A DNA stretch of 64,000 nt from Saccharomyces paradoxus (GCF_002079055.1 NC_047490.1:1116001-1180000); one strand, 5' to 3'. Counted from the stretch's first letter, positions 1-11,853 are shown. Translations and numbers: made by a program. The notes: generated by a model not told the origin, from the sequence alone.

Positions 1-1150
1 GACGGCCGAAACGATCGACTGTGTATAGAGAACAACAAGTGGAGAAGAGGTTGACGACACCAAAAACGATAGAAGTTTCAAAAGAATCACTCATACCAAC
101 AGCTTTAAAAACAGTAGTACCATAGTAGAAGAAATAGTTATCACCTGTCAATTGTTGTAGAGATTGGATCATAATACCCATCATAGTACGCTTAAACATG
201 GCTGGCTTACCAGTGAATAATTCACCCCATGATGCTGAACCAGCAGCCCTAGCTTCTTCAACACTAGCTTCGATAACTTCTAATTCTTGTTGAATGAATG
301 GATGATCTGGGGCAACCTTGTTAACCTTGGATAGAGAAGCTCTTGCTTCGTCGATTTGACCAGCTTCAACCAAGTAACGTGGAGATTCTGGAACGAAAGT
401 CATACCACCAATCATAAACAAAGCCCAGGCAAAACACAAACCTAATGGGACTCTCCATTGCACAGAGTTAGAGTAGTTCTTTGTACCGAAATTTGTACAG
501 TAACCTAAGAAAATACCCAAGGTAATCATCAATTGGTAACAAGAAACTAAAGTACCTCTCATTTCCTTAGGAGCAACTTCGGAAATCAACATAGGAGATA
601 GGACGGCAATACCACCGACACCCAGACCGGAAATAATTCTGCCAATGAAATATTGGTACCATTTGTTAATGGATGCGATTTGAATAATAATACCGATGAT
701 GTAGATAACAACAACGACAATCAAACCCATTTTACGACCGTACATATCACCTAATTTGGCTAAAATAATACCACCAATGGCACAACCAATATTGAAAATA
801 GAGACAATTAAACCAGTTCTAACCTTAGACAAATAAAAACTACCATCTTTGTGTTTCATACCAAATCTTCTCAAGAAATCAGTTTGAGCGACGAAACCAG
901 AAATGGTACCAGTATCCCAACCGAAAACGAAACCACCGAAGGCGACCATAACACAACAGATGGAGACAGTGACGTACGCACCTTTACCTGTGTTTGGATT
1001 GGTAAATACCTGGTCGGCCTCAGCTTGAAAATCATCTTGAACACCTTTTTCTTCAGGCATGTTCATTACCTGAGAGCTATTCGAAGGCAGCTCAGCATTC
1101 GAATTTTCACTTGACTTTTGTGGAGATATTAAATCTGGAGTTGAATTCAT
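1..1150 (-). CDS. HXT3: Hexose transporter Hxt3 (5' part, cut by window edge)
   Basis: The frame is open from the ATG at 1150 to the window edge, about 383 codons; the C-terminal third lies outside. It is a major facilitator sugar porter that carries glucose across the plasma membrane by facilitated diffusion. A cytosolic N-terminus of about 60 residues is followed by the first membrane helix with GWDTGTISG (about 77-85). The YGRK sugar-porter loop, PESPRYLV in the central loop (about 253-260) and [12 protein letters not shown] in helix 7 (about 330-342) are all present. The first residues, [13 protein letters not shown], match Hxt3 rather than Hxt6/7 as I recall them, and the neighbour SVF1 agrees. 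Codon use is strongly biased, as in a highly expressed gene. Hxt paralogues are very alike, so the symbol rests on the N-terminus and synteny. Confidence 0.88.
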   Translation of the reverse strand, partial: MNSTPDLISPQKSSENSNAELPSNSSQVMNMPEEKGVQDDFQAEADQVFTNPNTGKGAYVTVSICCVMVAFGGFVFGWDTGTISGFVAQTDFLRRFGMKHKDGSFYLSKVRTGLIVSIFNIGCAIGGIILAKLGDMYGRKMGLIVVVVIYIIGIIIQIASINKWYQYFIGRIISGLGVGGIAVLSPMLISEVAPKEMRGTLVSCYQLMITLGIFLGYCTNFGTKNYSNSVQWRVPLGLCFAWALFMIGGMTFVPESPRYLVEAGQIDEARASLSKVNKVAPDHPFIQQELEVIEASVEEARAAGSASWGELFTGKPAMFKRTMMGIMIQSLQQLTGDNYFFYYGTTVFKAVGMSDSFETSIVFGVVNLFSTCCSLYTVDRFGR

Positions 1151-1192
1151 GATTGCTTAACTCAGATGTAAATTTTGTTTGTTGTTTTACTA

Positions 1193-1261
1193 CTTTTATA
1201 AAACTGGAGTTAAATTTATGGGAAATTAATGCAAAAGACAAGAACAGCACCAGTATTTATA
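1193..1261 (-). promoter_or_regulatory. HXT3 core promoter TATA elements
   Basis: Read on the minus strand, a perfect TATAAATA lies at 1254-1261, about 104 bases before the HXT3 ATG, and TATAAAAG at 1193-1200, about 43 bases before it. The first is at the usual yeast distance. A CTGGGG on an AT-rich flank at 1315-1320 fits a Mig1-type site. Confidence 0.6.
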
Positions 1262-1460
1262 TGCAACCTCAAGTGAAAAAAACTTTGACTTTTCTTCTGT
1301 TCTGGAGAAATTCTCTGGGGATATAGTCCCCAGATTTTTTGGGTGGGCCCCCAATGTCCCACATCGTTATTGAGTTGTTTCTTTCTCCAGAAGGACGTTG
1401 TACCCTCATTATAGTGGCGGTCAGTATAATAACCTCCGGAAATACTAACATCGGGGAAAG

Positions 1461-1789
1461 CGGAAAATCTGGAAAAATTCTCCACAAAGCTTTCTGTGTG
1501 ATAATCCGCGACCGAGAGTTTAACCGAACCCGCGGAACGAGATATTCCGTGTTTATTGCGGTATTATATGAGCCGGACGAATCCGGAAAAACTACGTGAC
1601 AGGAACGATGACCGGGCAGCAGACGAAGCTGGAAGAATATAGCTAAGAAAATGCGCACGGAAAAAAAAACACTCCCGAATTTCTCCGTGAACAAGCCTAC
1701 TAGGGGATAATTGTAGGTACCCGCTAATATGCTGCTGCTACTGAAAACCAACCAGATGCAAGAAGATGCAAACGAGCTAGAATGTTCCG
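1461..1789. promoter_or_regulatory. Cluster of CGGANNA motifs (Rgt1-type) upstream of HXT3
   Basis: Motifs matching CGGANNA on either strand occur at 1461-1467, 1543-1549, 1574-1580, 1584-1590, 1658-1664, 1681-1687 and 1783-1789. Random sequence would give less than one in this span. Rgt1, the zinc-cluster repressor of HXT genes, is known to bind this motif in multiple copies, so this is probably the glucose-responsive upstream region of HXT3. Confidence 0.65.
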
Positions 1790-2956
1790 CGAAAAGCTCA
1801 TCTTGCAATTTTTTTTTTCTTTTTCAAGAAAAAGAAAGTATTTTTTCCTTTCATTTTATTGCTCCTTCTCTAGGTGTTATCTCGAGAGAATGGAGCCTGC
1901 CTGCGATGACGAATAGGAAAGAAAAAAATCTTTCTTGACATTGCTTGCTTAATCCTTATACGAATAGTTCGCTTCCTAATTAACATTAGGCTTCATTTTC
2001 TCTAGCACGCATCATTAATCAACAATACTCACGCTAGCTTGGATCGTACACCAATAAAAAAATTATAGTTAGCTGATGCCTTTTTACATGATTTTGCTGA
2101 ATAGAACAAGCTTCTTTCAAAACTACAGTGCCATTCGATATACCGGTATAATTTTGTACGAAACGTCAGAAATTAGCCGCACAGTTAGTTGAACCGCTCC
2201 GCTGTAAAATTGGATGCAGATTAGATAAGAACATTGGGCACTACATTTCTTTCAGACTTTCCTGATGCTGGTTTGAATTTTGCCTTCATCCCGCACCAAA
2301 GCGACCGTTCCGCGTGAGGAAAATGGAAGGGTTTTCAAGCAGCGCGAAATTCCGAATTTGAGGGGCGGATACCGCTAATAAAATATTCTTGAACAGCCTC
2401 AGATATTTTTAACTGATCCTTCATCGTAATCTGAGAACTCCTCTTGTTTGATTGTATAAGAAATGGGAGCTTTGCAGTGAACAGAAACCCCGTCTAAGAT
2501 TCTCAGTACTATATGCTTTACTTGCAGTAATTTGAATAGCAGGTGTCTTAAGTTAAATTTTTGGTGACAAGAAACGTACAAAGTTTGCTTGCGACTCTCC
2601 GAAATTTGAGTTTCCGGGTTTTCATCTATCCACCCAAAAGATAATAAATACTGACAAAATGTAAATAAATAATGCTAAAATAGCTTAGGATAAATTTATA
2701 GAGGGCTATTAGTTTTTACAATAGAAGCATGAAGACATATACATACACTTAATACGTAAAGTTAACTAAATGAGGAGCCGAATATATACAAATAGCTTCG
2801 AACTACTTTAAAACCAAGATATTATTTGAAGAAAGCTCCCATACGGCTATTTTAACTGAACGGGAAATAACAGATGGAGTACGAGTTTCTTTTCGTTACA
2901 ATTTGGACATAACTAGTCTAGTATGCGCATGGCCAAAGCACTTCTCTTTGTTTTCC

Positions 2957-2980
2957 GCGCATCAAAATTTTTTGATGCGC
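2957..2980. repeat. 24-base inverted repeat (two 11-base arms, 2-base centre)
   Basis: GCGCATCAAAA and its exact reverse complement are separated by two T residues. It lies in gene-free DNA between HXT3 and SVF1. The function is not known; it could form a cruciform or act as a binding site for a dimeric protein. Confidence 0.75.
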
Positions 2981-3484
2981 TCTTTCTGAAATGCTTCTAA
3001 ATAAAGGCATCAACTATGCTCAGCAGCCGTAGAAAATCATTAGCCCCTAGCTTCCAAAAATAGACGACGTACTCATGAAATGTTTACTTCAGCTGCAGTA
3101 TCCGCATGTGTGGAGTTTTTTCAAATCGCTCCACAAGAATCGCGGCAATAAGATCGTTTCCATTTCCTGACTAGTCAGGTTATATGGGCCCCTATAAAAA
3201 GCGTATAATTGCGGTATTTTGTATCTGAGTCATTTACAATGGCTTAAGTATGTGAGAAGATTTTCATTTGTTCAAATAAGATTTAGAGTTTCAATGGACC
3301 TGGAACAATACATATGATCACCTCATCCCGATAAATAATAACCCCCCTCCCTAAAGTACTGGCTTCTACGAGTACCTGTGTTAGTAGAACCTTTCCCCAA
3401 ACTTTCTTGTTTCCTTGCCAGGTTTGTGCCTCGCGTTGGCTCACTCACGAAAACTTCATCCACTTGTTTAGGCTATATTACATG

Positions 3485-3506
<22 letters not shown>
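3485..3506. repeat. AT dinucleotide microsatellite
   Basis: A run of alternating A and T followed by TGTATGTATG sits about 240 bases past the SVF1 stop codon. This is simple low-complexity DNA. Confidence 0.8.
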
Positions 3507-3515
<9 letters not shown>

Positions 3516-3746
3516 GATACATATGAAATGATATGAATAAAACGACAACTATTTATTTATGGCTATATTTGTTACCATGATTATTTTTTGCATCACTTTT
3601 ATTTTGAACAACAGTATCGATTATGTGACGCAGCGATCAAAAAGGGGTATAACGATAACTTGTTATAATTATTAAACTTTGCAATATTAGATTTTGTAAT
3701 ATTAAATCACAAATAGGAAAAAGCGTACGATATTCCGCGATTTTGC

Positions 3747-5198
3747 TCATGCTTCATTGTAAGATTCCTCACTAATCACATCCGATTCAGAAATGAATGT
3801 TACTTCTGTCCAAGCTACGCCATGAATTTTCTCCCCGCCGTTTATTTGTAGAGTAGAGCTTTTTGGATCAGCGTATTGGTAAATGAATGGTTTAGTACCG
3901 GCAACACCAGAGACGATGTTTTTAACGAAACTTGGAATTTCGCCCATCACATCAATTCTTTCGACTAAGTTGTCCAATGGACCTTCTACAACAGCACAGA
4001 TCTTATCTTCTTCCGCGACGTTCTTGTATTCTTCTTCCTCTTCTTCTTCCTTTTCATCGCCTGCTTGTAAATCCTGTTCAGTACCATTCTCGGATTTCAA
4101 CTGTTCATCCTTTACTTTAGTATTGATACCTTTGAAGGTGATTTTGATGTCTTTTGGAACTTTCCAACCAACAGAATCAATTTCTGAGTTTAAGTGCTCA
4201 ACATTATTGTTAGTTGTCATTGCTAAAACTTCCTTATCGTCGGTGATAATACCAGCAGAAATTTTAGTGTTGGCGTACGATTTTGGTGTGGTAAATTCCA
4301 TCAACACCGCAGAATACTTTTCTGAATGGAAAAACATGAAGTTCCATGCCTTAGCTGCGTGATGAGGTTTCATGCCTTGGAAAGCCATTATAAATGTGGA
4401 GATCGCTGGATCTTCCTCTTTGAAAGTAATAGTACGGTCTTCGTAGGTGATTTCAACTTCTTCACCGTCACTTTCTTCTTCACTGCCAGACTCCTCCTCA
4501 GAATCACCAGATTCTTCTTCTTCTTCTTCTTCTTCTCCTTCGTCATCGTTATCGTCCTCATCAGCTGAGCTTTCTTCCTCGTCAGATTCTGGAATAACTT
4601 CCTTCTTGACCTTGATAGTACCGTGACAAGCATTTCTTGGCCAGAAAACGTGTCTCATGCTACCCCAAGGTTCATCGATATTGTTACCATAATAAGTGGC
4701 AGGATCATCACCGATCTTAGCTCCAGGGGTTAACCTTCTTATATGTAAGTCAACGACAGATAGATCACAAACACTGGATTGAATGTGATAACTTTCACCG
4801 TCTTCACTTAATTCTACAGAAAGATTGTCAGCATAAAAATTCGGACCTTCGATGTAGAAATTCTCCAACTTGGTAGATGTCCAGATATTCAAATCCTCTG
4901 GATTCTTCGAGTCAAAAATTCTGAAGGTAAATTGGGATGCGGTGTGCAAACCAATGATATTTGAATGAATAACCTGGGCGAAACCAAAGATACCAGTTTT
5001 CAAGTCACTGAAATAAAAGATAACCGATTCAACGTTTGTATGGTCAGGAGCCTGCCAAAAAAAATCTTCACGACTGGTTTCTCTGTAAGGCTGCTTATTT
5101 TTTACCCTATCAGCAACACTATGAATGTAATCTTTCCCGTATTCAGGTTCAGCCATACCGGTGACTGCGGAAATCCCACCTTTTATCCACTTCAACAT
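3747..5198 (-). CDS. SVF1: Svf1, survival factor / ceramide-transfer protein
   Basis: 483 codons, against about 481 for S. cerevisiae Svf1. The protein has two lipocalin-like halves of the Svf1 family. Known work places it at ER-Golgi contacts, moving ceramide non-vesicularly, and loss makes cells sensitive to oxidative and cold stress. The first 15 residues (MLKWIKGGISAVTGM) can form the amphipathic helix used for membrane binding. A strongly acidic insert at about 204-249 (runs of E, D and S) interrupts the second half, with a shorter one near 370-385. The acidic tract is coded by GAA/GAG/GAT triplet runs and is likely to vary in length between strains. The ATG at 5198 gives the full family N-terminus. 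The gene is divergent from MRP1. Confidence 0.95.
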   Translation of the reverse strand: MLKWIKGGISAVTGMAEPEYGKDYIHSVADRVKNKQPYRETSREDFFWQAPDHTNVESVIFYFSDLKTGIFGFAQVIHSNIIGLHTASQFTFRIFDSKNPEDLNIWTSTKLENFYIEGPNFYADNLSVELSEDGESYHIQSSVCDLSVVDLHIRRLTPGAKIGDDPATYYGNNIDEPWGSMRHVFWPRNACHGTIKVKKEVIPESDEEESSADEDDNDDEGEEEEEEEESGDSEEESGSEEESDGEEVEITYEDRTITFKEEDPAISTFIMAFQGMKPHHAAKAWNFMFFHSEKYSAVLMEFTTPKSYANTKISAGIITDDKEVLAMTTNNNVEHLNSEIDSVGWKVPKDIKITFKGINTKVKDEQLKSENGTEQDLQAGDEKEEEEEEEYKNVAEEDKICAVVEGPLDNLVERIDVMGEIPSFVKNIVSGVAGTKPFIYQYADPKSSTLQINGGEKIHGVAWTEVTFISESDVISEESYNEA

Positions 5199-6692
<1,494 letters not shown>

Positions 6693-6939
6693 ATGAAACT
6701 GGTAATGAGAACTTTTTCCCTTTTTGATATAAGTTGATAGTCTCTGTAAATATATAAAATCAAACTATTCGTAATGTGTATATAACATGGTCTTAAATTA
6801 TCTTTATTCGTCGCTCCATTTTCTTTGTTCTATTTTCTGTCGTCTCTGTTTTTTTAATCCTTTTATGGAAGTGTGGAAAGTTAAATACCTGGCTCTAGTG
6901 TTTGTTTCATAGCTCCTTTCCCCCTTTTGGGCCTACTTA

Positions 6940-8436
6940 CTAACTTTTCCTTCCGACCTTTAGACTTTTAACTCTGTTAAGTAATTTGCTACCTGTCGAT
7001 TTCTTTTTCATATTGGACTCATTGTAGCGCACACCCAGATAAACATCTTCCTCATCCTTATTGTCATCATTCTGATCGTTGAAGTCACTAGTATAAGTGG
7101 ACTTATGCGTCCTGTTAGAAGAGTTGACGGTTTTTGACCTTCTGACACCTTCGTTACTGTGACCGACATCATAGTTGTCTCTGCTTAAACTCAAGTTTCT
7201 TCTAACACCTGTCATGGGGGCATTGCTATCACTGGATCCTCCAAGGCCTAATCGTTGAGAAAGTGACTTATTTCTTTGTATACCACCGTTACGATTATGA
7301 TAGGAATGCGCTTTTATGTCGCTTCTAATGGCCGCTGAGGAGGCGGGTGCCCCATCTAAAAACGTGCTGGAACCTAGTCCCGCAGTAACAGGCCCATGAA
7401 CCAACTCTGTCTTATTTTTGGCATCCATTTGTTGAATGTTACCAACGTTTGCTTTTATTGCGTCTTGCGTATCGCCACCTCTCCTTAGAGTCTGCGAACT
7501 GTACTGATATATATCAGAATCATCTATATCATCTCTCCCAAAAACCTCATCCAAGGCAGACTTCTTGGTTGAAGCTCCACCGATGGTACTGTTTGGACCA
7601 TCAACCGGAAAAGCTAAAACAGGTGCGGCTTTGTTATTTTTATTCCTATGAGGTGTTACTGCATCGAATGGACCGTCGTGATGAAATGATCCCCCGAACA
7701 ATCCAGTTACATCTAACTTATCGATAGTATCGACGTTTTTAGGAACAATAACTTTACTCTTTCTCTTCCCTTTCTTAGAAGGAGTTGAAGACGAGGAAGC
7801 TTCACGGTGATGGTGCGATGAAGATCTGCGAGGAATATATGATCCACTGTTGCTATGTTCACGGTGAGAAGAAGAGCGAGAACCTTTTTCCTTCGGATAT
7901 GCGCGCCTTGATCCATTGGTTGAAGTGATCTCTTCGTATGAGGGTGGAAGGTCTCTACCTTCTTGTGTACTACTTGTTGAACTTACGTCACTTTCTTCCA
8001 AATATTTTTGCCTTAATTGTTCTTTTTCTTCTGTAGCGGTCGGATATCTTTTATTATTTGAAGGAAGTGGAGGAGATCTCCGAAAATCGTTTGTTGGACT
8101 CTCATCGTCCAGGAAAGGATTCTTTGAGGAAAGAGGTCTCGAAGGAGGTGACAGACTACCACTACTAAAGCTCTCTAAACCAGAATAAAAAACACCCTGC
8201 TGATCTGCATTTCGCTGCAGTCCGTCCTCGGGAATGTTTGGAAAAGATAGTTGTGATGATGTTCTTGCGTTTAATTGTGGCTTATCAAATGAATTGGTAC
8301 GAGATTGGTTTCTTGCCCACTCCTGAAACTGGGAGTCATTTTTATATTGGTTAATACTTGAATCAATTGTGGCGTTTCTAAACGGGTTATTGACAGAAAA
8401 TGGCCTACTAGAGGCACTGCTGTTTCTATTCTCCAT
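6940..8436 (-). CDS. PAL1: Pal1, early endocytic coat protein
   Basis: 498 codons, about the 499 of S. cerevisiae. This is a largely disordered, S/N/R-rich protein of the fungal Pal1 family, which arrives early at clathrin-mediated endocytic sites. Two NPF tripeptides, in VNNPFRN (about residue 17) and SKNPFLD (about 105), fit binding to EH domains such as those of Ede1. A PPSYEE motif near 165 is a PY-type ligand for Rsp5-class WW domains. The conserved Pal1 core (about 235-330) contains the LFGGSFHHDGPFDAVTPHRN stretch. The C-terminus is very basic (LLNRVKSLKVGRKS). The ATG at 8436 gives the known N-terminus, MENRNSS. The gene lies downstream of YPS7 on the same strand. Confidence 0.95.
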   Translation of the reverse strand: MENRNSSASSRPFSVNNPFRNATIDSSINQYKNDSQFQEWARNQSRTNSFDKPQLNARTSSQLSFPNIPEDGLQRNADQQGVFYSGLESFSSGSLSPPSRPLSSKNPFLDDESPTNDFRRSPPLPSNNKRYPTATEEKEQLRQKYLEESDVSSTSSTQEGRDLPPSYEEITSTNGSRRAYPKEKGSRSSSHREHSNSGSYIPRRSSSHHHREASSSSTPSKKGKRKSKVIVPKNVDTIDKLDVTGLFGGSFHHDGPFDAVTPHRNKNNKAAPVLAFPVDGPNSTIGGASTKKSALDEVFGRDDIDDSDIYQYSSQTLRRGGDTQDAIKANVGNIQQMDAKNKTELVHGPVTAGLGSSTFLDGAPASSAAIRSDIKAHSYHNRNGGIQRNKSLSQRLGLGGSSDSNAPMTGVRRNLSLSRDNYDVGHSNEGVRRSKTVNSSNRTHKSTYTSDFNDQNDDNKDEEDVYLGVRYNESNMKKKSTGSKLLNRVKSLKVGRKS

Positions 8437-8996
8437 ACTAAATCTTGGGTATATGTATCAAAATATTTAAAAAAGGAAATGCTAATAAAAGTGTAATGGT
8501 AACTGCAACGTATCAACAATTAAACAGTCGAAGGTTATGATAAAATGACGATACGTGTTCAAAGGGATAGCTTTACAAAACACTTGAATTCCTCGAATAG
8601 AAATAACAATGAAAAGAACGAGTTAGATTAGGTGTATGCCGGATTCTGTACACGATAAGAATAAAGCTTGAAAATTTTACAAGAATTACCTTCTAAGAAA
8701 GATTGTCTTCATTTCCAGTAAATAACCTATCGCCAGTCACCATGATCTGCTGAACCAACCTCGAGGCGGGAAAAAAAAAAGAAAAAGTAACGCGATTTAC
8801 GCCCCGTGCACGACGATTCTTCGAGATGGTTGCTAATGATTGATCATAAGCAATATCTTTTGCGCTGCTCAACGAGAATGACAGGATACCATACTTTTAA
8901 GTATATTGTTATTAAATTTCCTATATAATGAATTTATGTGTACCTTGACGAGAGAAGGAAAATTTTTATGTTAAAATAAACTTCCATTAAAATCAT
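8437..8996. other. PAL1 upstream region / YPS7 3' flank
   Basis: 560 bases without a gene. A purine-rich block near 8765-8790 runs into an ACGCGA, a partial match to the MluI cell-cycle box. No RNA gene or repeat is recognised. Confidence 0.5.
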
Positions 8997-10787
8997 TCAA
9001 AGAACAATAAGTATTGAGAACGTCGAGAGCAGTAGCAATGAAGCTACACGGGCCACAAATCCTGCTGGATTATTGTTAATTGTATAGGGACTGCTCAATC
9101 GAACGCCCGCCCCTGAAACACTGCTTGTTCTATTAGTTGAATTCGACCACTCATCTGAGGCTGACACAGAAAAACTGTCGAATTGACTACTAGATGGTCT
9201 TGGACTTGTGGTTGCTCTTGAAGTATCATAGAATGACCGGCCCGCACCTGTAATCACGCCGTTTGAATATGCTGCTGTTAGCTGACCTGGGACAGTGAGC
9301 ATATAGCCGGACCTATTGGATGGATAAAGAGTCAAGTTTCTTGTACTACTACTATTCATCGCTTTCGCATAAGGAATGTAACCGGATCTGATCTTCTTGA
9401 TGATAGTTGGTTTAGTGGTTTCGTTTGCGTCATCAGTGACAGCATCATCTTCAACCTTCTTTGCCTGCGCAATGGCTATAGTGTTATCTTCTAGGTCCAT
9501 TGCCATGTATATATTTTTCATGAAAGCTTCTCCGAGTATGTTTAATCCCGTATTTGTATTAGCATATAGTGTTAGAAAACATGCTTCCTGTCCCGAACCG
9601 AAAAACATCGAGGAATTAGTGGATGTATCGTAAGTAGATGATAACAAATCACGTAGAGGGATTTCGATTGTCAATTCTCGAAGCCTAAAACCCAAGGAGA
9701 CACCCATATCTGCCATAGAACATTGGACTAGCCATCTATCTAGCGATTCCACATAAGTGGCCGCAATTTGAACGGCGATCTGAATAATAGTACTAGTTGG
9801 CAGATAACTAACTGAAGATGTGGAATCAAGCAAAGCTGGGCTCAAGAAGTCTTTAGAAGTCATATTCAAACTTTGTCCACTGTTGGACACAATGTAAATC
9901 GGACCCAATGGCACGATTGGGTACCCAATACTTACCGCATTACTCACTGGGTCAACATACGGAATCAAGTCAAATTTTCCCAGCGTACCGGTAAACAGCG
10001 AAGGATCAACCCCTCCGAGAAGCAGCTTCCCGCAATTGAATATTGGATCTCTATATGTTTCGTATGTGGAAGTGTCGCCAGCCAACCACAATGAATATGA
10101 CGAACTTTCAATGAAGTTTGCATCTTTTAATAAAGATAGGAAATAAGATTGTTCAGTGTATTGTGAGCTGTCAATATCATTGCCTGGGTTTGTGATCTTT
10201 CCACTTAACCCCAACAAACCCGATGTCTTAAAATTGGAGGACTCAATATTGAAAAACGAAACGTTCGAAATGGATAAGCTCCCTGAGTTAAATTGTACGT
10301 TATCTCGAGTTATCATTAAATCAGTTGCCAAAGCGGTCGAGGAATTTTCTGGTAAAACATTAGTAAAGTTCATATCGTCTGTTACCAAAGTAGAGTTAAC
10401 AGCTCTACCGTCGATGAAAGAAAGCTCATATATTTGGCCAGGAGAGACAGGAACAGATGATGTAGACTCGTTAATGAAGTAAGTAGGGTGGTTATGGTAT
10501 ACATTGAAATACTCGCTGTGGCTTTCGTTCGTTCCGGAAACCAGGTTTATGTATGGTTGGATGATATCTACTGCTAGACGCTGATTTTGACCAGGTGTGC
10601 CGAATGTGCTATTCACATAGTAGTTTCCTCTACCATCTTTACCCACTGTTAGTACCGGAAACGGGTTCTCCGTCGAAGAAGAGGTTTTGTACTTTGCTGT
10701 AGTTGTTGTATTTGCAGTACTAGCCGTTGCGAACCCTAACTGAAAGGTTGATATGAGCCACAGATACCATAAACTTAGGCATGACAT
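8997..10787 (-). CDS. YPS7: Yps7, yapsin-family GPI-anchored aspartic protease homologue
   Basis: 596 codons, the S. cerevisiae length. A signal peptide (about 1-22), a pepsin-like two-lobe domain (about 55-440), an S/T/N-rich stem and a hydrophobic C-terminus (about 578-596) suited to GPI attachment point to the cell surface. There are many N-x-S/T sites. The catalytic motifs are not canonical: where pepsins have D-T-G this protein has D74-I-I, and the second site reads D321-S-T instead of D-S/T-G. As far as I recall, S. cerevisiae Yps7 is likewise atypical. Yapsins act in cell-wall integrity and shedding of GPI proteins, but activity of this member is doubtful from sequence. The ATG at 10787 precedes a good signal sequence. 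Confidence 0.94.
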   Translation of the reverse strand: MSCLSLWYLWLISTFQLGFATASTANTTTTAKYKTSSSTENPFPVLTVGKDGRGNYYVNSTFGTPGQNQRLAVDIIQPYINLVSGTNESHSEYFNVYHNHPTYFINESTSSVPVSPGQIYELSFIDGRAVNSTLVTDDMNFTNVLPENSSTALATDLMITRDNVQFNSGSLSISNVSFFNIESSNFKTSGLLGLSGKITNPGNDIDSSQYTEQSYFLSLLKDANFIESSSYSLWLAGDTSTYETYRDPIFNCGKLLLGGVDPSLFTGTLGKFDLIPYVDPVSNAVSIGYPIVPLGPIYIVSNSGQSLNMTSKDFLSPALLDSTSSVSYLPTSTIIQIAVQIAATYVESLDRWLVQCSMADMGVSLGFRLRELTIEIPLRDLLSSTYDTSTNSSMFFGSGQEACFLTLYANTNTGLNILGEAFMKNIYMAMDLEDNTIAIAQAKKVEDDAVTDDANETTKPTIIKKIRSGYIPYAKAMNSSSTRNLTLYPSNRSGYMLTVPGQLTAAYSNGVITGAGRSFYDTSRATTSPRPSSSQFDSFSVSASDEWSNSTNRTSSVSGAGVRLSSPYTINNNPAGFVARVASLLLLSTFSILIVL

Positions 10788-11780
10788 AGCAAAAAATCAA
10801 CGGCAAATAAAGCAAGCACGCAGCCACGAGACTTTCAAAGATCTTTCTTCAAGTGCCGTATTTTCCTAGAATGACTGGTCTAATGCAACTGGTATATCCA
10901 TCATTCTAAGAATAACATATTCCAATATTGAATGCGTTCATTCTAGTATGATGAGCTGCGGCGTTCAAAATCTCGTATTTTTTTGTTCGGGGTAACGACG
11001 TTCATTGTCGCGAATAACGCGACCGGACGAACATTGTAAAACGAAGCAATGCAAGTTATACATAAGGCAGAAAAGAAGACCCCATTATATGAGTTGAATT
11101 GCTTTCAAGCGCCTCCTGTCTAAGCCCAGTTGATGGCGAGAACTAGAAACTAACTATTAGTGCTCTCAACTTTCACGAGTTCAATAATGATGTTGATAAT
11201 CAGCAGTTAAGTTGTAGTAGTAGGGCTAAAAGCAGACTTTTTGTACCACATAAAAAGGTATATGAAACACACACCAATTAACACATTGAATACTCCGAAT
11301 ATAAGGGTATTTTTGGTAATTTATCATAAAGTCTGTACAACTACCTACCTTGGCGGTATTGACGAATCAAATATAAGGGTGACATCAAAACAAACATAGA
11401 ACACTACATACTCATCTCACCATATTAATATACTGCCATTGATGAGCCCAAGCCTCAGAGGCCATGGAAAAGACCGGCCTCTGGCTCTGGCAACGTCTCA
11501 TAATCACACTCTCTACGATCAACGTCATCGACTCATATCGTTATGTATATGTATTAATTTTAAGTTAACCGTTTAAATAATAGACCTTTAACTTTGTGTT
11601 TGAGAAACAGGTGAATATACCAGTAATATGAATACTATTCAATAGATAATAGTTGATTCTTACTCCAACAAATTCTTAACTCAACGATCTTAAGCAATTA
11701 CTTGTATTTCACCTACAAATTATACTTATTGGTTAGGAAGTTAGAGTTTCTCAACAAGCCGACTGCCTGTACAAAATACA
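10788..11780. other. Spacer between YPS7 and tRNA-Met
   Basis: About 1 kb without a protein gene. The YPS7-proximal part has GTCGCG-AATAA-CGCGAC at 11007-11023, an inverted CGCG motif of the Rsc3/Rsc30 kind. The half nearest the tRNA is AT-rich and ends with CCAACA at 11665-11670, which could be the end of an old long terminal repeat, but no matching start is convincing. The element sequence cannot be assigned by eye. Confidence 0.4.
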
Positions 11781-11853
11781 GCTTCAGTAGCTCAGTAGGA
11801 AGAGCGTCAGTCTCATAATCTGAAGGTCGAGAGTTCGAACCTCCCCTGGAGCA
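11781..11853 (+). tRNA. tRNA-Met(CAU), elongator
   Basis: A 73-base cloverleaf. The acceptor stem GCTTCAG pairs (with wobble) with CTGGAGC, followed by the discriminator A. The anticodon loop is CTCATAA with anticodon CAT, and the T-arm has GTTCGAACC (B box). There is no intron. The sequence agrees with yeast elongator tRNA-Met rather than the initiator. A run of six T at 11878-11883 is the likely Pol III terminator. The synteny position between YPS7 and ATP22 fits the tM(CAU) gene on chromosome IV. Confidence 0.96.

Larger units (their letters stand above)
1151..3746. other. 2.6 kb intergenic spacer between HXT3 and SVF1
   Basis: No convincing gene is seen. The HXT3-proximal 700 bases hold the TATA boxes and the CGGANNA cluster. 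Farther out are a 24-base near-perfect palindrome (2957-2980), a 14-base palindrome (3166-3179) followed by a TATAAAAA, and an AT dinucleotide run near 3485-3506. The longest frames here do not start with ATG and look like chance. The SVF1 3' end defines the far side. Confidence 0.6.

Noticed and set aside
1269-1808. 179-codon minus-strand frame in the HXT3 promoter
   Set aside because: Its first codon is TTG, composition is unlike yeast proteins, and it overlies the CGGANNA cluster. Chance frame.
4388-4633. 81-codon minus-strand frame within SVF1
   Set aside because: Lysine-rich shadow of the acidic GAA/GAT run of SVF1 in another frame.
11191-11670. Possible LTR from TGTTGA to CCAACA before tRNA-Met
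   Set aside because: Length and internal sequence match no Ty family I can recall and there is no target duplication (AATGA against AATTC).
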